This document shows positions 6,872 to 12,971 of a DNA stretch of 12,988 nt, in pieces. Both the position numbers and the translations under genes were made by a program. Under the pieces are notes generated by a model. The model did not search any database. It worked only from the letters and a program-made list of their open reading frames with translations, and was not told the origin of the DNA. The stretch is from Verrucomicrobiales bacterium (GTDB taxonomy: Bacteria > Verrucomicrobiota > Verrucomicrobiia > Limisphaerales > J093), in assembly GCA_024233215.1 (NCBI GenBank), contig JACKPW010000057.1:1-12988 (forward strand), in the 5' to 3' direction. The number at the start of each line of letters is the position of its first letter. The stretch's first letter is position 1.

Positions 6872-9800
6872 GGCGGAGTCTTCGGTTCCGGTTCCAAGTC
6901 GGACAGCGCCGGCACATGGTAGTGATGGAGGACGAACGAAGCGTTGCCTCCCGTGGGCCGGGTGCCGATGTAGAAGTGCTCGCCGTTCTCGGACAAGATC
7001 AGTTGCGCGCTGCCCCGAGACAGCGGATCGGGCAGCCGCCCCACCACATCGAGGGTCTCAGTGTCGATGATCTCGATATGATCCGTCCCTTTCGCGTCCA
7101 GGATGAGCCGGGATTCGTCGGAAGTGAACACTGCCAGGGTCGATCCCGTCCGAAGCCCGGGCAACTGACGGCTCTCCACGACCCTCCATTTCTCCATCCG
7201 GTGGATGAACGAGCCGCCGGCGTCGGCGGAATATGCTATCGACCCACCGCACGCGTACTCAAGGGCGCCGTTGTCGGGTAACCCCAACGCGAAGGGACCC
7301 TCCGCCCGAAATGGTGGCCCAGGATCGAGGTGCCAGCGCTTCCTGCCACCTCCCCTGACCTTGACGATGACTTCGCGCGAATCGGCCGAGAACTCAAGCC
7401 AGGTCACTTGTCGGCCCGGCCCGGCCTCCAGCCGGACCGTGTTCGTCGTGCTGCAGTCCCACACGAGAACGCCCTGCCCGTTGTTCACGGGAAATGCGAC
7501 CAACCGTTCATCGCGGGAGTAATAGAAAGGGTAATCGGTCGGTTCTGCTAGCCGCAGCCGTTTGATTTCCCTCGCTGTGCCACCAGCACATTCCAGTAGC
7601 CGGATTGTCCCGTCATCATACCCGACCACCATGCGGGTGCCGGACTGCTGTCCCACGTCGAACTGCCGCGGCAGGGGCACGTGTCCCTCCGCATCGGTGA
7701 GGTTCACGCGAACGACGGCTTCCGCCCGGTTGAAGTCCCAGAGGGTTGCTAGGTGGTTTGCATCCAAGCAGGCCCCATAACTGGCATGCCCCCAGTGGCT
7801 GCCCCACCAGGGATCCACCATGACCTCTGGCCTCAGCCCCTGGGCCGCAACAACTGACCCAAACCGCATCACCCCACCGGCCTGGTCCGCCACCAGCACG
7901 CCCCGGCCTTTCGGGAGCACCGCCAAAGCCTGGGCCTGACCTTCGACCGCGCCGACCACATCGGGCAATCCCTCGTTTGCCGCCTCCAAGTCCAAGGCTC
8001 GCAGGGAACCGTCCAGTCCCGTGCTCAGCAGCCGGCCGCTATTGGGATCATAGGCAACCGCCGTGACTCCGTTCTCGTGTGACTTCCTCGAGACGATTTC
8101 CTCAAGCTCGGGCAGGGACAACACCCTGACGAAACCCAACCAGTCCGCGACAACCAGCCGGTCCTCCCCCACGAAACACAGGTCGGCGGTCGATGCTTCG
8201 AGCTGGGCGGTGGTGGGTTCGGCCTCCAATTGGGTCAGGTCCAGCAGATGCACTCGGTTGTCCCCACCACCGGAGGCCAGCCAACGACCAAGCGGCGAGA
8301 CGGCAACGGCATAAAGGTCCTCCATGTGATTCATGGGCAGGGTTGACATGGCGAAAGAGGTGAGATCCAGGCGGGCGATCGAAACCACGGCATCAGGCCT
8401 CGGGGGGGAAGCCTTGTGATCATCCCGGGCGCTTCCGGGATCCGAGAGGAAAGCCGCCTTCCCGTCCGGTTGGATCACCAACGGTGAGGAGCCATGCCGG
8501 CCTTTGAACTTCAGCGGGATGTTGGTGACGCATGTCCAGCCATCGTCCCGCCACTGCCAGGCGGCGAAACCTCCGCCACTCCCGACGGCGTAGAGGTGGT
8601 CACCGTTGGGCGAGAAGGTGACGGTCGCATCTCCTCCGACCGGAGATCCCAGGTCGGCGATGTTGTTCTGCAGGTCGGGTGTCCAGATTCCGATGCTGCC
8701 GTTGCCAAACCCAAGCGCGATCGATTCCTGGTTCGGCGCGACAGCGATGGAAAAGACACCATTCGACCAGTGGTGCATTTCCTTTCCCCGCAGTTGCCGC
8801 GCCACCCCTTCGAGATAGCGCCATTCCCAGCCTCGGAGGTCTGTGCCTCCGTTCGTGGGAACCTGCTCCCTGAGGAGCCGGAAGACCTCGGGCCAGCGTT
8901 GCCCCTCCGCCGCATAGAACGCCTCGCGCATCGCCCCGGCGTAGATCGCCATGCGGAGGCGGGTCAGCGCGTCCTCCTTCTCTGCGGAAGCCCGCTCGCT
9001 TGATCCCAGGGCTTCGTTCAGCCTGATCTCCGTCTTCCTCTGATTCTCAAGCGTGGTGTTTGCCCATTGCGCTGTTTCACGCCAGTACAGCAGGCCACCG
9101 GTGGAAACCAGCGCCGCGACCAGCAGGGTGGTAAAGCCACGAATCAACGTCTTCTGCCGCCGCTCCAACCATCGGCTCCGCCGCACCGAACGTCCCCCGC
9201 GAATCATGGCCAGGTCCGCGTGCATTTCCGCTGCCGAGTCGTACCGTCGTGTGGGATCCCCGTCGCAGGCCTTGTCCAGCACCGCGCTCAGTTCCCGCAA
9301 CAACTCTCCTTCCCCGCTCTCCAGCACGGCCCGCGGCAGCGCCGGGAAGGCCTGACGCTCCTTCCCGGTGGCCAGTTCGTAGAGTACCTTGCCCAGGCTG
9401 TAGAGGTCCCCCTTCGGCGTTCCCGCTCCCTCCGGCGGCATGTAGCCCGGCGTGCCCGCCACCGACAGGCTCGCCTCCACGGTCGCCACCAACCCCACGT
9501 CCGCCAACTTCGGCACCCCGTTCACGAAGATGATGTTCGAGGGCTTGATATCCCGGTGCACCAACCCGTGCCGGTGCAGGTGATCCAGCGCCGTCGCCAG
9601 ACTCGTGCCCAGCCGCAACACTTCGTCCACCGGCAACCGCCCGCGCTGATGCTGCTCATACTTCAACGTGCGAGGAAGGTACGTGTCGGGGTCAATCCCG
9701 CCGTAGCCGACGACGTCGGTCGGCGCAAGCGTCGTGCCGGGAGAGGACGGAGGAGAGATTTGCGCGGACTGACGTCCGCGGCTACCGGCATCATCCGCCA

Positions 9801-10146
9801 GTTCCATGACGTAGTAGAAGCAGCCGGCTTCCTCGTTGCGGCCGACGTGCAGGATGGCAATCTGGCTTGGATGCTCCCGCGAGACCGGCTCAAACCGCTG
9901 GATACCCTCGAACTCCCGCTCGAACGGGCGCTCGTGTTCGAACGCGTCCCGGTAGACCACCTTCACCGCGCGGTAGCCGCCCATGACTGTCCGGGCCAAC
10001 CAGACTTCGCCAAACGCCCCCCGACCGATGCAGCGCAGCATCTCGTGATCCGGCACCGGCGGCGGCTCGTGGGGGAACAACGCCTGCCAAGTCCCGCTCG
10101 AAGGGGTGGTTTCAGGCCGCCGATTCTCTGGCCTCTCCGTGTTCAT
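6847..10146 (-). CDS. Transmembrane Ser/Thr protein kinase with WD40-like C-terminal repeats
   Basis: A protein of 1099 residues from ATG 10146, with no clear Shine-Dalgarno sequence. The kinase domain spans residues about 36-316. It has the glycine-rich loop IGRGAFGEVWLA (40-51), Lys62 in RAVKVV, the catalytic loop HRDIKPSN (197-204), DVG (216-218) in place of DFG, GYMPPE (234-239) in place of APE, and GDLYSLGKVLYELATG (246-261). All core catalytic residues are present, so activity is expected. A Pro/Ser-rich stretch (about 120-150), absent from related kinases as I recall them, includes a DNA palindrome. A transmembrane segment follows at about 334-355, then a coiled, charged region (360-400) and WD40-like repeats from about 463 to near the C-terminus, such as GVFSIAVAPN, LYAVAVSPLGRWLASGGGDN and GVTAVAYDPNSGRLLSTGLD. 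This is the PVC PknB-like plan of cytoplasmic kinase, membrane span and propeller. Known kinases of this plan place the C-terminal part outside the cytoplasm. The neighbouring sigma factor gene suggests it acts with that regulator. Confidence 0.92.
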   Translation of the reverse strand: MNTERPENRRPETTPSSGTWQALFPHEPPPVPDHEMLRCIGRGAFGEVWLARTVMGGYRAVKVVYRDAFEHERPFEREFEGIQRFEPVSREHPSQIAILHVGRNEEAGCFYYVMELADDAGSRGRQSAQISPPSSPGTTLAPTDVVGYGGIDPDTYLPRTLKYEQHQRGRLPVDEVLRLGTSLATALDHLHRHGLVHRDIKPSNIIFVNGVPKLADVGLVATVEASLSVAGTPGYMPPEGAGTPKGDLYSLGKVLYELATGKERQAFPALPRAVLESGEGELLRELSAVLDKACDGDPTRRYDSAAEMHADLAMIRGGRSVRRSRWLERRQKTLIRGFTTLLVAALVSTGGLLYWRETAQWANTTLENQRKTEIRLNEALGSSERASAEKEDALTRLRMAIYAGAMREAFYAAEGQRWPEVFRLLREQVPTNGGTDLRGWEWRYLEGVARQLRGKEMHHWSNGVFSIAVAPNQESIALGFGNGSIGIWTPDLQNNIADLGSPVGGDATVTFSPNGDHLYAVGSGGGFAAWQWRDDGWTCVTNIPLKFKGRHGSSPLVIQPDGKAAFLSDPGSARDDHKASPPRPDAVVSIARLDLTSFAMSTLPMNHMEDLYAVAVSPLGRWLASGGGDNRVHLLDLTQLEAEPTTAQLEASTADLCFVGEDRLVVADWLGFVRVLSLPELEEIVSRKSHENGVTAVAYDPNSGRLLSTGLDGSLRALDLEAANEGLPDVVGAVEGQAQALAVLPKGRGVLVADQAGGVMRFGSVVAAQGLRPEVMVDPWWGSHWGHASYGACLDANHLATLWDFNRAEAVVRVNLTDAEGHVPLPRQFDVGQQSGTRMVVGYDDGTIRLLECAGGTAREIKRLRLAEPTDYPFYYSRDERLVAFPVNNGQGVLVWDCSTTNTVRLEAGPGRQVTWLEFSADSREVIVKVRGGGRKRWHLDPGPPFRAEGPFALGLPDNGALEYACGGSIAYSADAGGSFIHRMEKWRVVESRQLPGLRTGSTLAVFTSDESRLILDAKGTDHIEIIDTETLDVVGRLPDPLSRGSAQLILSENGEHFYIGTRPTGGNASFVLHHYHVPALSDLEPEPKTPPQRPGGQE
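9763..9780. repeat. Palindrome inside the kinase coding sequence
   Basis: CGCGGAC-TGAC-GTCCGCG is a perfect 7-bp stem with a 4-base loop. It encodes part of SRGRQSAQIS (about residues 122-131), within a Pro/Ser-rich stretch between the kinase hinge (YYVMELADD) and DPDTYLPRTL. This looks like an in-frame insertion of a palindromic repeat. Confidence 0.6.
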
Positions 10147-10197
10147 GGTAATAGGCGGTGGGCTACAGGCGAGCTTGGGCCCGTTCGGACGACGGAA

Positions 10198-10365
10198 GGA
10201 ACCACGAAATACACGAAATACACGAAAACGCGAGGAGGGAGCGGGCTTGTGCCGCGGGCGGAGGAGCTATTTCCTCGTGACCATGCCGACCTCTCGATGC
10301 GCACGCCATAGGCTCAAGACCCATCTCGGGTTTCCTTTCGTGTGTTTCGTGTATTTCGTGGTTCC
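10198..10365. repeat. 168-bp inverted-repeat element, copy 2
   Basis: It has the same length and ends as the element at 5828-5995, starting GGAACCACGAAATACACGAA and ending CGTGTATTTCGTGGTTCC. Its TIRs are a little closer to perfect, with two tandem ATACACGAA units at the left end. It occupies most of the gap between the sigma factor stop and the kinase start, so a transcript from the sigma gene would contain a long hairpin there. Both copies are followed by three variable bases and GAATC, so the true right border may lie about 8 bp further out. Confidence 0.85.
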
Positions 10366-10404
10366 ACTGAATCGTCAGGGGCAGCGGGGCGATGCGAGGG
10401 GGGG

Positions 10405-10446
10405 GAATGTCGAATATCGATGAACGAATGCCAAATCACGAAGGGG
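10405..10446. repeat. Degenerate heptamer tandem repeat
   Basis: Six 7-base units follow one another: GAATGTC, GAATATC, GATGAAC, GAATGCC, AAATCAC, GAAGGGG. The stop codon and last codons of the sigma factor gene (10436 onward) lie inside the tract. I recall similar GAATG-type heptamer tracts between genes in Planctomycetota and Verrucomicrobiota. Confidence 0.5.
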
Positions 10447-11149
10447 AAGACTGAAGGGCCGACTGCTCCCGGGCCAGGATCTCGCGCCGCAGCCGGAGCA
10501 GTTCCTCCTGCACCGCCCGGGCGACCCGGTGCCGGGCCAGGTACACCCTTGCCACGTTCACCTGCAGCAACCGCGCGACCTGTGGCGCGGACATCTCCTC
10601 ATGGACGCAGCAATCGTAGATCCGGTAAGAAGCCGGAGTTACCCGTTGCTTGGTTCGCTCCAGAGCCACCTGCAACAGGTTTTGTTCCCAAGCCGTATCC
10701 CAGTCGCATTCAAACTCCTCGGCCGCGGGATCGGCCACCCGCTCCACGGTGGCCGTGCGGGGATCTTCATCGGTGGGATGAGGGTGATGCCGGCGGCCGG
10801 CCTCGCGACGGTTCCTCTCAAGCTGGTCCTGGATGCGCCAGCGGGTCAACTGCCGGAGCCACGCCTTGAACGAACCGCGTTTCGGGTCATAGACGAAGCC
10901 TTCCATGTGGCGCGCCACGGCGATGACCGTCTCCTGCACGACATCCTGGGCATCGGCGTCATTGAGTCCTGCCCGGCAGCCCGTGTGGTAGGTCAAGCCC
11001 CAGTAGGTTTCGAAGAACTCCTGCCAGCCCCTGGCGTCATCCTTGTCACCCAAACGCCGTAGAAGGCTCTGCCGCGTCGCGATGGAATCCTCGCCCCAGG
11101 GTGGGCCTGCGCCCGGGGGACTTTGCGCCGGGGATCGGGTTGTGCTCAT
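10436..11149 (-). CDS. ECF-type RNA polymerase sigma-70 factor
   Basis: A protein of 237 residues from ATG 11149, preceded by AGGA about 9 bases upstream. Region 2 covers about residues 23-115. It includes NDADAQDVVQETVIAVAR (63-80), the DAEDxxQE-type core-binding helix, and SFKAWLRQLTRWRIQDQLER (93-112), the -10 recognition and melting segment. A variable, His/Asp/Arg-rich linker (113-150) follows. Region 4 (about 165-225) includes the helix-turn-helix MSAPQVARLLQVNVARVYLA (186-205), which should bind the -35 element. No anti-sigma factor gene is adjacent. Instead a membrane Ser/Thr kinase gene lies 289 bp downstream in the same orientation, matching the STK-linked ECF groups described in Planctomycetes, where the kinase is thought to take the place of an anti-sigma factor. 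The last codons lie in a heptamer repeat, so the C-terminal tail is probably not conserved. Confidence 0.9.
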   Translation of the reverse strand: MSTTRSPAQSPPGAGPPWGEDSIATRQSLLRRLGDKDDARGWQEFFETYWGLTYHTGCRAGLNDADAQDVVQETVIAVARHMEGFVYDPKRGSFKAWLRQLTRWRIQDQLERNRREAGRRHHPHPTDEDPRTATVERVADPAAEEFECDWDTAWEQNLLQVALERTKQRVTPASYRIYDCCVHEEMSAPQVARLLQVNVARVYLARHRVARAVQEELLRLRREILAREQSALQSSPS

Positions 11150-11202
11150 GGCTCTGTCCTCGCCGGTGTTCCTGGTGTTCCGCCAGTTCCGCTTCCTACG
11201 AA

Positions 11203-11234
11203 CATTACGGCGTCAACCGTCAGATCTTGCACGG
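11203..11234 (-). promoter_or_regulatory. Possible degenerate third copy of the 40-bp upstream element
   Basis: Read on the minus strand, from 11234, this begins CCGTGCAAGATC, which matches 11 of the first 12 bases of the two plus-strand copies, and has CGTA at the same spacing. The bases between are poorly conserved. It starts 85 bp before the sigma factor ATG and points toward it, as the other copies point toward their genes. This may be chance or a diverged copy. Confidence 0.25.
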
Positions 11235-11403
11235 AAAGTACGACTTTCGGTGGGTGGCTCCGACGATCTACGAAGAAGCCCGGCGGACACCAATCCACCG
11301 TCCCGGATTTGGGTCTTCCGAGAAGCCGGGAATCCCAACGGACTTCCGTCCCAAAAATTTGCGCGGAACCCACTATGATGGGTAGGCGTCCGAACAGGCA
11401 CCT

Positions 11404-11420
11404 CAACCGCAACGCGGTTG
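11404..11420. repeat. 7-3-7 hairpin, AAC loop
   Basis: CAACCGC-AAC-GCGGTTG is a perfect 7-bp inverted repeat and the first member of the cluster. Confidence 0.65.
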
Positions 11421-11430
11421 CACCGCAAAG

Positions 11431-11461
11431 CCCAGGGTTGCCGTCGGACGGCAACCCTGGG
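11431..11461. repeat. Perfect 15-bp inverted repeat
   Basis: CCCAGGGTTGCCGTC, one central G, then its exact reverse complement GACGGCAACCCTGGG. It is the strongest hairpin in the window. It is too far from any gene end, and lacks a U tract, to be a simple terminator. Confidence 0.8.
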
Positions 11462-11481
11462 TGTCCCACGCAACAAGATCC

Positions 11482-11498
11482 CAACCCCAACGGGGTTG
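11482..11498. repeat. 7-3-7 hairpin, AAC loop
   Basis: CAACCCC-AAC-GGGGTTG has the same layout and loop as 11404-11420, with only the stem's fifth pair changed on both sides. Confidence 0.65.
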
Positions 11499-11588
11499 CG
11501 TCCGCTCGCACCCGACACCGACACGACACGCGCGTCACGTGGGCACCGGTTGGTGTTGCAGGGATGGATGCTCGGTTTGCAGGGGGCG

Positions 11589-11605
11589 CAACCCCTGCAG
11601 GGTTG
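11589..11605. repeat. Inverted repeat, 6-bp stem
   Basis: CAACCC-CTGCA-GGGTTG. It follows the 14-bp sequence GTTTGCAGGGGGCG (11575-11588), which recurs exactly 120 bp further on at 11695-11708. Confidence 0.5.
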
Positions 11606-11626
11606 TCACGCAGGTTGGTGTACCAC

Positions 11627-11655
11627 CCAAGGTAGCCCCTGCGGGGCAACCTTGG
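11627..11655. repeat. Two-part inverted repeat, 12 pairs with one mismatch
   Basis: An outer stem CCAAGGT/ACCTTGG and inner stem GCCCC/GGGGC are separated by one A-A mismatch, with loop TGC. It is the second strongest hairpin of the cluster. Confidence 0.7.
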
Positions 11656-11666
11656 GCTTTGGGGCG

Positions 11667-11683
11667 GAATCCCGTTGGGATTC
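11667..11683. repeat. 7-3-7 hairpin in inverted orientation
   Basis: GAATCCC-GTT-GGGATTC. On the minus strand the loop reads AAC, so this is a reversed member of the same family as 11404-11420 and 11482-11498. Confidence 0.6.
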
Positions 11684-11764
11684 TCATCCAAGTCGTTTGC
11701 AGGGGGCGAAGATGCAGAGCGGCCGCAAATGCCCAAACTGCAGTGCACGGAAATCCCCAACTTC

Positions 11765-11804
11765 CCGTGAAAGATCCGCACGATTGGGTCGTAGAGGAGG
11801 GAGA
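11765..11804 (+). promoter_or_regulatory. Conserved 40-bp upstream element, copy B
   Basis: It starts CCGTGAAAGATC and contains GGGTCGTAG. It is 34/40 identical to 5668-5707 in the same orientation and starts 121 bp before the GTG at 11886. See copy A for interpretation. Confidence 0.5.
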
Positions 11805-11873
11805 GCGTCGCGGGGTGCGGCCAGAGTTGGAGGCACCGGGCGGAGGGCCTCGGCGCCGGAACCACACAAGACG

Positions 11874-11879
11874 AAAGGA
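11874..11879 (+). promoter_or_regulatory. Ribosome binding site supporting the GTG start at 11886
   Basis: AAAGGA lies 6 bases before GTG 11886. This spacing favours GTG over the in-frame ATG at 11901, which has only AAGGTGA at a longer spacing. Confidence 0.55.
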
Positions 11880-11885
11880 ATCAAG

Positions 11886-12938
11886 GTGAAGACTTCAGAC
11901 ATGCCACGGACCTCGCGAAGCCCCGCAGCTCCAGCCCGGCGGCTCGTTCCAGGCGGTCTGGCCCTCGCGGCCGGACTGCTGCTTTACTCCAATGCCACCG
12001 TCATCGACGACATGGCCCCCTGCCACCCCTCCAACTGGGCTTGGAACCAGGTGGACATCACCCATTCGTGCGATGACGGACGACTCACGCTCCGCGCCAT
12101 CAACGATCCGGGTCCGTTGGACCCGTCCAAAACGTCGGCCGCCAAGGGGTCCCCCGACTACGCTCATGTAGCCGTGTACAACCAAGGGTTCTTTGATCTT
12201 CCGCTCCGGGAGGATGAAGTCCTCGAACTCCGCGTGGACTACATCTCTGCCAATCGGGATGACGTTTTTGCCACCCTCCTTTACGGCGACGGCTCAGTCA
12301 CGGACGACCTCATGGGATGGTACGCTCTGGCTCGGGACCGTAACGAGGTGGCGCTCATAAAGTCCTCCACTCGATCAAGCATGAAGGACACCGTCATCTT
12401 CTGGGAGACCCTGCCTCCGACCGACGACCCGGTGACGATGGTCCTCGCGATGACCCGCCAGGGCGACACGGCCCAAATCACGGTCCGATTGCAGCTCAAA
12501 GCCGATCCCAGCCAGGTGCTCTTTGAGCGAACCGTGCTTGACGGTCCTGGAGTGGATTTCACCAACGAGGGTCTGATCGGCCCCAAAGGATGGCAGAGCG
12601 TTCCCGACATCGGCGCTCCCTACATGGAGATGGGGTTATGGCAGGAGTTGGGGATCTTCGTGGCCAGCGACGGAGGTGAACCGCTGCCCGAGTTGGTGCT
12701 GGACAACCTGGAATACCACTACATCCCGCTGCTCGACGTTCAGAAGGCGGTCTGCCTGAGTTGGCCGGTTGTGGAGGGTGAATTCGTCGTGGAATCTGCG
12801 CCTGCCGCCGATGGGCCGTGGACGCAAGTGCCCGAGGCCGAGGGCCACTGGGTCGAGGTCGAGGCGCGGCAGCAAGTCTGGGTGCTCGCCACGGAGCAGG
12901 CCCGGTTCTTCCGCCTGCGCGAGGTGGAGACGCCGTAG
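11886..12938 (+). CDS. Exported protein of unknown function with C-terminal LSWP...FFRLR domain
   Basis: A protein of 350 residues from GTG 11886 (ATG 11901 is possible). The frame is open further upstream, but that part runs through palindromic repeats and is excluded. The N-terminus has Arg-rich residues 8-19, then a hydrophobic segment LVPGGLALAAGLLLYSNA (20-37), a signal peptide or anchor. The rest is rich in beta-strand patterns and acidic residues, such as GFFDLPLREDEVLELRVDY, VTMVLAMTRQGDTAQITVRL and LPELVLDNLEYHYIP. This suggests a jelly-roll or concanavalin-like sandwich, possibly carbohydrate-binding; this is an inference from pattern only. The last 60 residues, from LSWPVVEGEFVVES (291-304) to FFRLREV (341-347), match a short C-terminal module I recognise from many secreted Verrucomicrobiota proteins. 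No catalytic motif was found. The gene appears to be monocistronic, with a possible terminator just downstream. Confidence 0.75.
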   Translation: MKTSDMPRTSRSPAAPARRLVPGGLALAAGLLLYSNATVIDDMAPCHPSNWAWNQVDITHSCDDGRLTLRAINDPGPLDPSKTSAAKGSPDYAHVAVYNQGFFDLPLREDEVLELRVDYISANRDDVFATLLYGDGSVTDDLMGWYALARDRNEVALIKSSTRSSMKDTVIFWETLPPTDDPVTMVLAMTRQGDTAQITVRLQLKADPSQVLFERTVLDGPGVDFTNEGLIGPKGWQSVPDIGAPYMEMGLWQELGIFVASDGGEPLPELVLDNLEYHYIPLLDVQKAVCLSWPVVEGEFVVESAPAADGPWTQVPEAEGHWVEVEARQQVWVLATEQARFFRLREVETP

Positions 12939-12951
12939 GCCAGCGGTTGCA

Positions 12952-12971
12952 CCGAACAGGGACTGTTTCGG
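12952..12971 (+). terminator. Possible terminator hairpin
   Basis: CCGAACAG-GGA-CTGTTTCGG forms an 8-bp stem with one bulged base, 14 bp after the stop of the orphan exported protein. There is no proper T tract after it (GATCGATTTGGGG), so intrinsic termination is uncertain. Confidence 0.35.

Larger units (their letters stand above)
11150..11885. other. 736-bp intergenic region rich in repeats
   Basis: This gap separates the divergent sigma factor and orphan exported protein genes. Positions 11150-11385 have no recognisable gene and should contain the sigma factor promoter. Positions 11404-11683 are a palindrome cluster, 11695-11708 repeats 11575-11588, and 11765-11804 is the 40-bp element. 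Open frames cross the region on both strands, but their translations (NPNGV and DGNPG types) are produced by the palindromes and I do not regard them as genes. Confidence 0.6.

Noticed and set aside
9067..10311. A 414-codon open frame on the plus strand
   Set aside because: It is antisense to the kinase catalytic domain and runs into the 168-bp repeat; no family features.
11101..11385. A 94-codon plus-strand frame containing YGVNRQILHGKYDF
   Set aside because: Its start is antisense to the sigma factor N-terminus. There is no ribosome binding site or recognised family, so it is kept only as part of the element discussion.
11404..11683. Possible CRISPR array
   Set aside because: The hairpins differ in sequence, spacing and orientation. 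There are no constant repeats with regular spacers and no cas genes.
11146..11865. A 239-codon minus-strand frame over the intergenic region
   Set aside because: The translation (NPNGIPP, DGNPGLCG types) follows the palindromes and the 40-bp element. There is no signal peptide or domain.
11418..11885. Upstream extension of the orphan exported protein to ATG 11418
   Set aside because: It passes through the palindrome cluster and would bury the signal peptide. GTG 11886 has a good ribosome binding site.
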